DNA of 64,000 nucleotides from Bradyrhizobium sediminis (GTDB taxonomy: Bacteria; Pseudomonadota; Alphaproteobacteria; Rhizobiales; Xanthobacteraceae). The notes beneath the pieces were generated by a model, which made no database searches, had not been told where the DNA came from, and was given only the letters and a program-made list of their open reading frames with translations. Positions within the stretch are counted from its first letter, which is position 1; each line of letters starts with the position of its first letter. The stretch is from NCBI RefSeq assembly GCF_018736105.1, contig NZ_CP076135.1, positions 2,478,001 to 2,542,000 on the forward strand, given 5' to 3'. The translations under genes were made by a program, and so were the position numbers. Shown here piece by piece: positions 1 through 8,341 of this stretch.

Positions 1-654
1 CGCGCTCAGCGTCTTTTCTCTTGCCAGCGAGCGTTTCACGACGGCCACGCAGCTGCCGCGGCCGTTGGCGTCGTTCAGCTTGATCGCCGTTCTCGGCTCG
101 AGCGGCCGGTCGACGGCCTCCAGTGCGGTCGCTTCCTTGTACTTGGCGCCGACGGATACGATCTTGCCTGCGCGGTAAATGTAATAAAGGTGCTGGTTTC
201 CGACGATGGTTGGGGCGCCGTATTTGTCCATGACCTGCTTGATCATCTCGGCCTTGGACGGCTGCTGGTCCTGCGCAAATGTCAGGTTGCGGCTTACGAA
301 ATAGGCGCGGTTGCTGCTGGCAGGCGACGAAAAACTCCCCGAAAGCACTTCGCCGGTCTGTTTCGGGCCGGAGGGAAGGCTGAAAACCAGCGCAGCGGTG
401 TAGCTGATGGCGGTACCGCCGAATTTCGGCTGCTGGATATCCGTACTGGTATTGGTGCGTCCCCTGAAAGCCGATTCAAAGGTCGCCCGTGCGGATTCGG
501 CCGACGAGTCCGTGGAGACACCCAGAATATCAGGACGCAGTTTTGCCGCGAAAGCCGACTCCGGTGTCTTCGGCTTGATGTCGTAGGCCAGCGAAGCTGT
601 GGGCAGCGCCGCCGGGCCCATGGCAAGAACTGCAGTCAAAGCGTGGCGAAGCAT
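1..654 (-). CDS. Exported protein of unknown function, cut by the left window edge
   Basis: At least 218 residues are encoded, and the frame is still open at base 1, so the C-terminus lies outside the window. The protein starts MLRHALTAVLAMGPAALPTA, a Sec-type signal peptide with a plausible cleavage after SLA at about residue 23, so the product is probably periplasmic or secreted. The mature part is rich in Ser, Thr and Ala with no membrane segment. It contains short stretches such as MIKQVMDKYGAPT and LYYIYRAGKIV. I do not recognise the family. It is divergent from the Flp pilin gene across about 320 bases. Nothing ties it to the pilus functionally. Confidence 0.7.
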   Translation of the reverse strand, partial: MLRHALTAVLAMGPAALPTASLAYDIKPKTPESAFAAKLRPDILGVSTDSSAESARATFESAFRGRTNTSTDIQQPKFGGTAISYTAALVFSLPSGPKQTGEVLSGSFSSPASSNRAYFVSRNLTFAQDQQPSKAEMIKQVMDKYGAPTIVGNQHLYYIYRAGKIVSVGAKYKEATALEAVDRPLEPRTAIKLNDANGRGSCVAVVKRSLAREKTLSA

Positions 655-977
655 GAACCACCTGCAAACACAAAGGATCAGGTAAAGCGAAAAGATTACG
701 ACAATTTTCGAGCCGCGATGTCAATACGCTCTCGCTAAATCCAAGCTCCAAGGCGTTTTCCGGCGTTATGGGTCGTGGGGCGGCTCTTTACGGCGATATG
801 CGAAACGGTCGAGGCCGTCGGCAACGAAATCGCGTCAAATTTGCTTCTGAAACTGCGCGCAATTTCTGGGGAATTTGCGCCAATTCGCTTCATGCAAGCT
901 TAGAAATTTCCGCACTAGGTTTGCGTGCGAGGGAACTGGTGGAGCAGGGCCCCATAGCGAGAGAGAGAAGGCATCAC
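655..977. other. Divergent intergenic region upstream of the Flp pilin
   Basis: This 323-base stretch separates the exported protein (minus strand) from the pilin (plus strand), so it should hold both promoters. I see no convincing gene. An imperfect palindrome lies at 857-880: arms GCGCAATTT and AATTTGCGC around CTGGGG, about 100 bases before the pilin start. It could be an operator. No TTAA-N7-TTAA site of the CtrA type was found. Confidence 0.4.
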
Positions 978-1142
978 ATGAAGCGTTCCGTTTTGAAGTT
1001 CTGGAATGATGAATCCGGCGCCACGGCCATCGAATATGGACTGATCGCCGCCGGCATTTCGCTTGCGATCATCGCGGTGGTCAACGGCCTCGGTACCAAC
1101 CTGAATACCAAGTTCACCTCGATCAACGACTCGCTGAAGTAA
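978..1142 (+). CDS. Flp/Fap-type pilin (Tad type IVb pilus subunit)
   Basis: A 54-residue prepilin, the usual size for Flp subunits. After a short polar leader (MKRSVLKFWNDESG) comes the type IVb signature ATAIEYGLIAAGIS, where a CpaA-type peptidase would cut after the Gly before the hydrophobic stretch. The Glu five residues into the mature part (AIEYG) is the conserved residue used in assembly. The C-terminal half is a hydrophobic helix followed by a short polar tail. A purine-rich ribosome site, AGAGAGAAGG, lies 7 bases before the ATG. Mature subunits polymerise into the adhesive pilus exported through the CpaC secretin encoded just downstream. A strong hairpin follows the gene. Confidence 0.93.
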   Translation: MKRSVLKFWNDESGATAIEYGLIAAGISLAIIAVVNGLGTNLNTKFTSINDSLK

Positions 1143-1779
1143 CGACGCATCCCCTTCTCAGGGGGCGGCAGCGCAATCCGGTTACCGGCGGCAGCTCGAA
1201 TGGGCTTTGCCGCCGGTTTCCTGTCGGACGGACTTTTCCGTCCACTCTTTTTCCACTGACTGACGGAGCGAAGTGCTGACATGGCAGCACGCGAGCGAGA
1301 ACCGACGCGGCAACCCCAGGATTCCCGGCCGCCGCCATTTTCCCGTCCTCCTGAGCCTGCGCGGCACCCCGAACCGGCACGCGCGTAGCCGGTTGGTGAA
1401 ATCGCGCGACAAGGCCCGCAGGGTGCCGATCACGCAATTCGAAGTCGTCGACCGGCGCAGCATGCGATTGTGCGTCCACCGCCTCCTTTCCTACCTGGAA
1501 ATCCGGGAGCGCCTGCCGGCGGATGCCGAAATTGTCGCGCTCGCAAGACCGCTCAACGCCGTTATGCCCGTAGTTTTGCTGACCCCGCGTGCCGGACGGG
1601 TAACGCTCTCTTCACCATCAACGTCCCGTTCACCATGACGACAATTCCATCGCTCGTTTCCGCAAACTCATTCGGTCCTCAAGTTCACTTATACCTTTAC
1701 CGCTTAGTCATGCCTGGAGCAGAAGCTGTCATCACCCTGAGGTTCAGGGGCCTGGCGTAAAAGTAGATCGTAAAGCGTA
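1143..1779. other. 637-base spacer between pilin and cpaB with no recognisable gene
   Basis: In many Tad loci the prepilin peptidase gene cpaA lies between the pilin gene and cpaB. Here the spacer holds the hairpin at 1184-1217 and only short open frames, rich in Arg and Pro and unlike a membrane protease. No frame encodes several hydrophobic segments with the paired aspartates expected of CpaA. Either cpaA is elsewhere or it has been lost. Confidence 0.5.
1184..1217 (+). terminator. Hairpin after the pilin gene (terminator or attenuator)
   Basis: Perfect 10-bp inverted repeat, ACCGGCGGCA at 1184-1193 and TGCCGCCGGT at 1208-1217, with a 14-base loop, 42 bases after the pilin stop. There is no long T-run, so termination may be partial. 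Partial termination here would give far more pilin than cpaB-E message, as a major subunit needs. Confidence 0.6.
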
Positions 1780-2577
1780 ATGAATACCGCCCGCATTGTG
1801 GTCCTGACCATCGCTCTCGGTGCCGGCGGCGTTGCCGCCTATCTCGCGAGCGGCTCCGACAACAAATCCGTCCCGGCCCAACCGGTAGCGCAACTGCAGA
1901 CCGTGGACATCCTGGTGGCGAAGGCCGACATCGGCCTCGGCCAGTCGCTGAAGCCGGACGACCTGCAATGGCAGACCTGGCCCGCGACTGCGACCAGCGG
2001 CACCTTCATTCGCCGCGGCGAACGCCCAGACGCCACCACCCAGGTCGCGGGCTCGATCGCGCGCGCCCCCTTCATCGCCGGCGAGCCGATCCGCGAGCAG
2101 AAGCTGGTCAAGGCCGACGGATCCGGCTTCATGGCGGCGATCCTGCCCACCGGCATGCGCGCCATCTCCACCGAAATTTCACCGGAGACCGGCGCCGGCG
2201 GCTTCATCCTGCCGAACGACCGGGTCGACGTGATTCTTTCCAAGCGCGAGAAGAACCCCGGCCGCAACGGCCCCGACGTCGTCAATTCCGAGATCATCCT
2301 GAGCAACGTCCGCGTGCTCGCGATCGATCAGGCGCCGAAGGAAAAGGACGGCCAGAACGCCGTGGTCGGCAAGACCGTGACGCTGGAGCTGAAGCCCGAA
2401 CAGGCCGAGACGCTGGCCCGCGCGCGCCAGAGCGGCTCGCTGGCGCTGGCGCTGCGCAGCATCGCCGATGTCAACATGGTCGAGAATGCAACTGACGAGC
2501 AGGCAGCCCTGAAGCGGGGCGAGAGCATCAATGTGGTCCGCTACGGCGTCCACAGCTCGATAATGACACAGAAGTGA
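1780..2577 (+). CDS. cpaB: Flp pilus assembly protein CpaB/RcpC
   Basis: 265 residues. An N-terminal signal anchor (about residues 4-24) is followed by a periplasmic SAF-type domain (about 42-105, containing DILVAKADIGLGQSL) and the RcpC/CpaB region (about 120-230, containing GGFILPNDRVDVIL). Proteins of this family sit in the periplasm or outer membrane and support the secretin channel of the Tad pilus. The gene precedes the secretin gene by 16 bases, the standard order. The start is the ATG after GTAAAGCGTA, a weak ribosome site. Length and domain order are normal. Confidence 0.92.
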   Translation: MNTARIVVLTIALGAGGVAAYLASGSDNKSVPAQPVAQLQTVDILVAKADIGLGQSLKPDDLQWQTWPATATSGTFIRRGERPDATTQVAGSIARAPFIAGEPIREQKLVKADGSGFMAAILPTGMRAISTEISPETGAGGFILPNDRVDVILSKREKNPGRNGPDVVNSEIILSNVRVLAIDQAPKEKDGQNAVVGKTVTLELKPEQAETLARARQSGSLALALRSIADVNMVENATDEQAALKRGESINVVRYGVHSSIMTQK

Positions 2578-2593
2578 CGGAAGGACGTTCGAT

Positions 2594-4066
2594 ATGAAGT
2601 GCAGGGGAAATCAATCGTCAGTGCGGGCCGTTCTGGTTCGCGCCCTGTCGTTCTCGGCCGTCGCCGCGCTGACGCTCAACCCGGCCATGACGCCCGTGCT
2701 GGCGAATGACGACGTCGCCGCGGCGCCGATTCCGGCGCCGGTCGCCACCGTCGGATCGACCAAGGTGCGTTTTCTCGCCCTCGGCATCGGCAAATCCGTG
2801 ATCATCGACCTGCCGCGCGAGGTCAAGGATGTGCTGGTCGCCGATCCCAAGATCGCCAATGCCGTGGTCCGTTCGGCGCAGCGCGCCTACATCATCGGCG
2901 CCGGGGTTGGCCAGACCAACGTCGTGTTCTTCGACGCCGCGGGCCAGCAGGTCGCGGCCTATGACATCGCGGTCAAGCGCGATCTCAACGGCGTGCGCGC
3001 CGCGTTGAAGCAGACCCTGCCGGGAATCCAGATCGAGGGCGTCGGCGAGGGCGTCATGCTGACCGGCTCGGTATCGTCGCCGATCGAGGCGCAGCAGGCG
3101 GGCGATCTCGCCGCGCGGCTGGTGGGCGGCACCGACAAGGTCGTCAACTCGATCGTCGTCAAGGGCCGCGACCAGGTGATGCTGAAGGTCAACGTCTCGG
3201 AAGTGCGGCGGGACATCATCAAGCAGATGGGTGTCGATCTCAGCGCCAGCATGAATTACGGCACCGCGATCGTGAACTTCAACAATAGCAATCCGTTCAC
3301 CGCCTACGGCCGCCCGCTCATTAGCGACAATGCCCTGACCGCCGCCGCCATCACCAAGGGGTTGCCCACGGTCACCGCCACCATGCGCGCAATGGAAAGC
3401 GCCGGCGTGGTGCGTACGCTGGCCGAACCCAACCTGACCGCCATCTCGGGCGAGTCCGCCACCTTTATCGCGGGCGGCGAATTCCCGGTCCCCGCAGGCT
3501 ATTCCTGCGATCCGGTCACGCATGTCTGCACCACCCAGATCAGCTACAAGAAATTCGGCATTTCGCTCAACTTCACGCCGGTCGTGCTCTCCGAGGGGCG
3601 GATCAGCCTGCGCGTGATGACCGAAGTCTCCGAACTCTCCAACGACAATGCCATCACGCTGAACCAGGCCGGCAATTCGCTGACCGTTCCCTCGATCAAG
3701 ACCCGCCGCGCCGAAACTACGCTGGAAATTCCCTCGGGCGGCTCGATGGCGATGGCCGGCCTGATCGCGGAGCAGACCAAGCAGGCCGTCAACGGTTTGC
3801 CCGGTCTCGACTCGTTGCCGATTCTCGGCGCGCTGTTCCGCAGCCAGGACTACGTCAACAACCAGACCGAATTGATGGTGCTGGTGACGCCCTATGTGGT
3901 TCGGGCGGTTGCCCAGAAAGAGTTGTCGCGTCCCGATGACGGATTTGCGCCTGCGTCGGATTCGCAATCGACGCTGTTGGCCCAGATCAACCGGATTTAC
4001 GGCATTCCCGGCCGCGTCGAACCGATCGGGAGCTTCCAGGGCAATTTCGGCTTCATCATCGACTGA
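2594..4066 (+). CDS. cpaC: Tad pilus secretin CpaC/RcpA
   Basis: 490 residues, type II/III secretin family. A signal peptide occupies about residues 1-38. An N0-like domain (about 53-125, KVRFLALGIGKSVIIDLPRE) is followed by a BON-like segment (about 130-195) and the secretin domain (about 255-435). The secretin domain carries TLAEPNLTAISGESATFIAG and ends with the typical ELMVLVTPYVV strand. It would form the outer-membrane ring through which the Flp pilus passes. The last roughly 55 residues are an extra tail. It sits between cpaB and cpaD in one transcription unit. No damage is seen. Confidence 0.95.
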   Translation: MKCRGNQSSVRAVLVRALSFSAVAALTLNPAMTPVLANDDVAAAPIPAPVATVGSTKVRFLALGIGKSVIIDLPREVKDVLVADPKIANAVVRSAQRAYIIGAGVGQTNVVFFDAAGQQVAAYDIAVKRDLNGVRAALKQTLPGIQIEGVGEGVMLTGSVSSPIEAQQAGDLAARLVGGTDKVVNSIVVKGRDQVMLKVNVSEVRRDIIKQMGVDLSASMNYGTAIVNFNNSNPFTAYGRPLISDNALTAAAITKGLPTVTATMRAMESAGVVRTLAEPNLTAISGESATFIAGGEFPVPAGYSCDPVTHVCTTQISYKKFGISLNFTPVVLSEGRISLRVMTEVSELSNDNAITLNQAGNSLTVPSIKTRRAETTLEIPSGGSMAMAGLIAEQTKQAVNGLPGLDSLPILGALFRSQDYVNNQTELMVLVTPYVVRAVAQKELSRPDDGFAPASDSQSTLLAQINRIYGIPGRVEPIGSFQGNFGFIID

Positions 4067-4105
4067 GACAGGGGCGCCCGGCCAGGGCGGGACGAGGACG
4101 CAACG

Positions 4106-4849
4106 ATGACAAACATCATATCGGTCGATCGCTATCGAAGCCTGCGCCTGCTGGGCGCGCTGGTCGGCCTCTCGGCCGCATTGGGTGCGTGCACCTACAA
4201 CACCACCGCGGAGTTGGTGACGGCGAGCACTCCCACCGACTACCGCCAGCGTCATCCGATCGCCGTCACCGAAGGCGATCACTCCATCGTCGTTTTCGTC
4301 GGTCATGCGCGCGGCGGCCTGTCCGGTTCGCAGCGCGCCGACGTTGCCGGACTGGCACGAAGCTGGGTTCGCGAAGGAACCGGCGCGATCGTCGCCGATG
4401 TGCCGGTCGACACGCCGAACGCCCGGGCAGCGGCGTCTGCCTATGGGGAAATCAGGGCCGTGCTCGCAGCGGGCGGCGTGCCTGCTCGCGGCATCAAGCT
4501 GCATCGTTACCGTCCGGACGATCCCCGCGAGTTCGCCACGATCAGGCTGAGCTATCCCAAGATCAAGGCGGTGGCCGGACCCTGCGGTTTGTGGCCCGAC
4601 GACCTCGGGCCTTCGGTGCTGAACCCCGACTACTCCCAGAACAGGCCGTACCACAATTTCGGCTGCGCGACCCAGCGCAACCTCGCCGCAATGATCGACA
4701 ACCCGGCGGATCTCGAGCAGCCGCGACCCGAATCTCCCGCCTATACGGCGCGTCGTTCGGAGGCATTCGAGAAGTACCGCAAGGGCGATCCGACCACGAC
4801 CGTTTATCCCGAAGCCGAAAAGGCCAAACTCAGCGATACAGGCAAATGA
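4106..4849 (+). CDS. cpaD: Tad pilus biogenesis lipoprotein CpaD
   Basis: 247 residues. A hydrophobic leader ends in the lipobox LGAC (Cys at about residue 29), so the mature protein should be lipid-anchored. The body matches the CpaD family: a conserved GPCGLWPDDLG segment and the motif NFGCATQRNLAAMIDNPADL near the C-terminus. CpaD helps place or stabilise the secretin in the outer membrane. The gene follows cpaC by 39 bases and overlaps cpaE in an ATGA stop/start junction, indicating coupled translation. Confidence 0.92.
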   Translation: MTNIISVDRYRSLRLLGALVGLSAALGACTYNTTAELVTASTPTDYRQRHPIAVTEGDHSIVVFVGHARGGLSGSQRADVAGLARSWVREGTGAIVADVPVDTPNARAAASAYGEIRAVLAAGGVPARGIKLHRYRPDDPREFATIRLSYPKIKAVAGPCGLWPDDLGPSVLNPDYSQNRPYHNFGCATQRNLAAMIDNPADLEQPRPESPAYTARRSEAFEKYRKGDPTTTVYPEAEKAKLSDTGK

Positions 4850-6114
4850 TCAGCTCCGTTCGTCGAAATTCCGAAGACCTGCCGGACAACGCCCCGCCGC
4901 CCGCGGATGATTACATCGCGCCGGCGCCGCGCGTGTCGGTGCAGGCCTTTTGCGAGACCGTGGAAACCGCGTCCGCCGTGCGGTCGGCGGCCGAAGACCG
5001 CCGCCTCAGCAAGGCCCACATCACGGTTCAGATGGGCGGCATGGCGGCGGCCGTCGACGCCTATCGCACCGTGCCTACGCCGAACGTGATCATCCTGGAA
5101 ACCGAAGGCTGCAGCGATATTCTTGCCGGCCTCGATCAGCTCGCCACCGTGTGCGATCCCGGAACCCGCGTCGTCGTGATCGGGAATGCCAACGATGCCG
5201 CGCCCTATCGCGAACTGGTGCGCCGCGGCGTCAGCGACTACGTGATCGGGCCGGTGATTCCGCTGGACGTGGTGCGTTCGGTTTGCAGCCTGTTCTCGGC
5301 GTCGGAGGCGGTAGCCGTCGGCCGCATTATCGCGGTCGTCGGCGCCAAGGGCGGCGTCGGCGCATCCACGGTCGCGCATAACGTGGCCTGGGCGATCGCG
5401 CGCGACCTCTCGCTGGATTCCGTCGTCATCGATCTCGACCTCGCATTCGGCACCGCCGGCCTCGACTACAACAAGGATCCGTTGCAGGGCATTGCGAACG
5501 CGGTGTTCTCGGGGGATCGGCCCGACAGCGCGCTGATCGAGCGCCTCTTGGCGAAATGCACCGACAACCTCAGCCTGCTGGCGGCGCCGGCGTCGCTCGA
5601 GCGGGTCTATGATTTCGGCGCCGAAGCCTTCGATTCGATCTTCGATACGCTGCGCATGACGACGCCCTGCATCGTGCTCGATGTTCCGCACCAGTGGTCG
5701 GGATGGACCAGGCGCGTCCTGCTCGGCGCCGATGACATCCTGATCGTTGCCGAGCCGGACCTCGCCAATCTGCGCAATGCCAAGAACATGCTGACCATGC
5801 TGAAGGGGGCGCGGCCCAACGACCGGACCCCGCTGTATTGTCTCAACCAGGTCGGCCTGCCGAAGCGTCCGGAAATCAGCGCCCGCGAATTCGCCAAGGC
5901 CATCGAGAGCCAGCCGATCGCGACGATTCCGTTCGATTCCAAGCTGTTCGGCGCGGCGGCCAACAACGGCCAGATGATCGCGGAGATCTCCGCCCGTCAC
6001 CGTACCACTGAGACCTTCCTGGGCATCGCGCAGCAGTTGACCGGCCGTGGCGACGCCAGGAAGCGGCGGGGCTCGTTCCTGTCGCCGCTGATCAGGAAGT
6101 TGCGGGCAAAGTAG
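4846..6114 (+). CDS. cpaE: Tad pilus localisation ATPase CpaE/TadZ
   Basis: 422 residues from the ATG that overlaps the cpaD stop. The N-terminal part (about 30-135) resembles an atypical receiver domain. From about residue 160 there is a ParA/MinD-type ATPase with a deviant Walker A, GAKGGVGAST (about 166-175), and VVIDLDLAFGT for the second motif. TadZ/CpaE proteins place the pilus machine at the cell pole. The frame is open upstream into cpaD, but that extension is only a shadow of cpaD. Normally the motor gene cpaF would follow directly. Here a hairpin and a convergent gene follow instead. Confidence 0.93.
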   Translation: MISSVRRNSEDLPDNAPPPADDYIAPAPRVSVQAFCETVETASAVRSAAEDRRLSKAHITVQMGGMAAAVDAYRTVPTPNVIILETEGCSDILAGLDQLATVCDPGTRVVVIGNANDAAPYRELVRRGVSDYVIGPVIPLDVVRSVCSLFSASEAVAVGRIIAVVGAKGGVGASTVAHNVAWAIARDLSLDSVVIDLDLAFGTAGLDYNKDPLQGIANAVFSGDRPDSALIERLLAKCTDNLSLLAAPASLERVYDFGAEAFDSIFDTLRMTTPCIVLDVPHQWSGWTRRVLLGADDILIVAEPDLANLRNAKNMLTMLKGARPNDRTPLYCLNQVGLPKRPEISAREFAKAIESQPIATIPFDSKLFGAAANNGQMIAEISARHRTTETFLGIAQQLTGRGDARKRRGSFLSPLIRKLRAK

Positions 6115-6121
6115 GCCGCGT

Positions 6122-6143
6122 GCGAAGCGTCACGGCGCTTCGC
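6122..6143. terminator. Hairpin between convergent cpaE and TadD-like gene
   Basis: Perfect 8-bp inverted repeat GCGAAGCG/CGCTTCGC with a 6-base loop (TCACGG), lying between two converging stops. It probably acts as a terminator in both directions, although no T-run follows on either strand. Confidence 0.55.
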
Positions 6144-6161
6144 CAGGCAAGACAATGAAGG

Positions 6162-6986
6162 TCAATCGGAGCGCCGGGCCGTTGCCGGCGTCTTGCCGGC
6201 TTCCGCGCGCGCATTCTCTTTTTCTTTACGGGACAGCACCCGCCGCAGCTGAGCGACGTTCTCCGCCGCTTCCTCGGCCGGCCGGTCGGCCTTCACGATG
6301 CTTTCGGCCTCGGCATAACGGCCCTGCAGGCCGACCACCCACGCCAGGTTCAGCCGCACGCGCGGGTTGACATCGGCCCGGCTGTTGGCGCGGCGCAGCG
6401 TTTCTTCCGCTCTGGGCAGGTCCTTTGAGAGGGCGTAGGAGAGGCCGAGATTGGACAACACGGAAGGTTCGTCGGGCGCGATCTTCAGCGCGCTGGCATA
6501 GTATTGCCGTGCTTCCTCGTAGCGGCCGAGCTGATCGAGTACGGCCCCTTGCGCCGAGAGAATGCGCCAATCGGGATCATCGGGGCTATGGGCGCGGGTG
6601 AGGACGTCGTAGGCCTGCTGAAAATTGCCATTGTCCGCCAGCGCCCGCCCGTAAGCGGCAAGCAACGCCTTGTTGCCGGGGTGAGCGATCGTGGCCTGCT
6701 CGAGCACTGCGACCGCCTGGGACCGCTGCCCCGAGGCGCGCAGCGCCTTGCCGTATTCCAGCGCCGCATTGGCGTCCTTGGGATTGGCGCGAAGGCGGTC
6801 GCGATAGACTCCCAGCTGCTGCGGCGAGGCGGCGGCGCGGCTTGCTTCGGGTTTGTCGCCGAGCGAGCCCGTGATGTCCGGCGAGCCCGCGGTCTGGCAG
6901 CCGCAAAGCCCCAGCGCCAGGATCGCGGACGAAGCCGCGAAGGCACGAAGCCTCGCGAAGCGATGTGGTTGGAAATGCTGGAGCAC
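6162..6986 (-). CDS. TadD-like TPR lipoprotein
   Basis: 274 residues. The leader ends in a lipobox at LCGC (Cys30), so it is predicted to be lipid-anchored. Residues about 60-235 form several tetratricopeptide repeats, with typical positions in LGRYEEARQYYASALKIAPDE and NLGLSYALSKDLPRAEETL. The C-terminus is a charged tail. The family includes TadD, a lipoprotein needed for Tad secretion, and the position beside cpaE supports that role. The gene faces the cpa genes rather than following tadC, so it has its own promoter. The TPR lipoprotein assignment is firm; the TadD role is inferred. Confidence 0.85.
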   Translation of the reverse strand: MLQHFQPHRFARLRAFAASSAILALGLCGCQTAGSPDITGSLGDKPEASRAAASPQQLGVYRDRLRANPKDANAALEYGKALRASGQRSQAVAVLEQATIAHPGNKALLAAYGRALADNGNFQQAYDVLTRAHSPDDPDWRILSAQGAVLDQLGRYEEARQYYASALKIAPDEPSVLSNLGLSYALSKDLPRAEETLRRANSRADVNPRVRLNLAWVVGLQGRYAEAESIVKADRPAEEAAENVAQLRRVLSRKEKENARAEAGKTPATARRSD

Positions 6987-7099
6987 GAAGTTTGATCCTG
7001 GTCGTCGACTGACCAGAAATGCTCACAGTTTAACCCTAAGTTCCGGTTAAGGAGGCGGCCGCTCCGGTCGCGGTCAACCGATTGCGGCGCGCCTTTGTC

Positions 7100-7345
7100 C
7101 TAATCGACGAATTGCGCGCCGAATTCGCAGCCGATCCGCCACGCCAGCCGGCATTGGCGCGGATCGCCGGTCGACAGGATGATGGTGAACTCGGGGGGAA
7201 TGTCGGGATAATCGGCGATGACCTTCACGCCGCCCGCCGAAATGTCCGTGATCATGCAGTCGCGCGGCAGCGAGCCGGTCCCGAACTGGATCTTCGCTAC
7301 CCGTCTGCACAGACGACGTTCGCTCTTGCGTCGATTCGCCAGCAT
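7100..7345 (-). CDS. Small PilZ-domain protein
   Basis: 81 residues, a stand-alone PilZ domain. The N-terminal RxxxR element is present (NRRKSERRLCRR, about residues 4-15) and the second motif appears as DISAGG (about 34-39). These are the residues that contact cyclic di-GMP in the family. A binding role is therefore likely but unproven. It lies upstream of the TadD-like gene on the same strand with about 110 bases between, close to the pilus genes, which fits control of surface attachment. Many such single-domain proteins exist in Bradyrhizobium. Confidence 0.88.
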   Translation of the reverse strand: MLANRRKSERRLCRRVAKIQFGTGSLPRDCMITDISAGGVKVIADYPDIPPEFTIILSTGDPRQCRLAWRIGCEFGAQFVD

Positions 7346-7672
7346 GTTGATCCCTTGCCTTACCCAAAAAATGCGCCATCCGGCATTCTTGCGTCTCGTT
7401 TACAGAAGAATCGTTGGAATAGGGCTAGCGGAACGGTTCGAAATTGATGGTTTACCTTTGAGGTTCCTTTACCGGGGGCTTCTGTGCTTGCGGGGGCCCG
7501 AATGCCGCTCCCCGGACCCTTCGGCAGCGGCCGATCGTCCTTAACGCTTTGATCCGGCTGGCTTTGCCTTGCCAGCGCCATATCGCTAGGGTATCGCCGC
7601 CGCACGCCGGGATCGGATGATTGGCGCGAGCAGGCGGGTTCGCGCGCCTCACCGGGGATGGGATAGCCTTAA
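7346..7672. other. Divergent intergenic region, PilZ gene and TPR gene
   Basis: A 327-base stretch between start codons on opposite strands. It should contain two promoters. I see no convincing coding frame, no tRNA and no strong inverted repeat. Confidence 0.4.
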
Positions 7673-8326
7673 GTGTCTGAATTATTTGATGAAGTCGACG
7701 AGGACGTACGTCGCGACCAGCTCAAGAAGCTGTGGGAACAGTATTCGATCTACATTGTCGCCGGTGCGTTTTTGATCGTCGCCGCGGTGGGCGGCTGGCG
7801 CGGCTACCAGTATCTCGAGGCCAAGAAGGCCGCCGAGGCCGGCGCCGCCTTCGACAAGGCCGCCGAGCTGTCCGAGCAGAACAAGCACAGCGAGGCGGAA
7901 GCGGCCTTCACCGACCTGGCCGCCAAGGCGCCGTCGGGCTACCGCATGCTGGCGCGGCTGCGCGCCGCGGCGGAAGCCGGAAGCCGCGATCCGCAGGCGG
8001 CGGTGAAGCTCTATGACGACATCGCGGCCGATCGCAGCGTGAGCGTGCCGGAGCAGGACCTGGCCAGGGTCCGCGCGGCCGGACTGCTGCTGGAGACGTC
8101 GACCTATCCCAACATGCTGCAGCGCCTCGAGCCGGCCGCAGCACCAGGGGCAACCTTTCGCCATACCGCGCGCGAACTGCTCGCGCTGTCGGCCTGGCGC
8201 ACCAACGACGCCACGGCCGCGCGAAAATGGCTGGACCTGATTGCCAATGACGGCGAGACGCCGCCGAGCCTGCGCTCGCGCGCCGAAGCGCTGCAGGCAT
8301 TGCTTCCGCCGGTCGCGAAAAGCTGA
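7673..8326 (+). CDS. Inner-membrane TPR protein (YfgM/TPR_21 family)
   Basis: 217 residues starting at GTG. A cytoplasmic N-terminal stretch (about 1-22, SELFDEVDEDVRRDQLKKLW) leads to one membrane segment (about 24-42) and a periplasmic helical repeat domain. This is the layout of YfgM, an ancillary factor at the SecYEG translocon. The gene sits just before a lipoprotein and der, as yfgM-bamB-der do in many proteobacteria. Here the middle gene is not a typical beta-propeller BamB. The family assignment is good; the chaperone role is taken from relatives. Confidence 0.85.
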   Translation: MSELFDEVDEDVRRDQLKKLWEQYSIYIVAGAFLIVAAVGGWRGYQYLEAKKAAEAGAAFDKAAELSEQNKHSEAEAAFTDLAAKAPSGYRMLARLRAAAEAGSRDPQAAVKLYDDIAADRSVSVPEQDLARVRAAGLLLETSTYPNMLQRLEPAAAPGATFRHTARELLALSAWRTNDATAARKWLDLIANDGETPPSLRSRAEALQALLPPVAKS

Positions 8327-8341
8327 CGTCGGGAAAGAGAG

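Noticed and set aside
1273..1760. Short plus-strand frames between pilin and cpaB as a cpaA candidate
   Set aside because: No row of membrane helices or paired aspartates of prepilin peptidase.
2618..4654. 678-codon open frame on the minus strand
   Set aside because: Antisense to cpaC and cpaD; no recognisable domains and a His/Arg-rich composition.
4189..4845. Upstream extension of cpaE through cpaD
   Set aside because: Same frame as cpaE but out of frame with cpaD; Arg/His-rich and unlike CpaE. The ATG at 4846 in the ATGA junction is the normal start.
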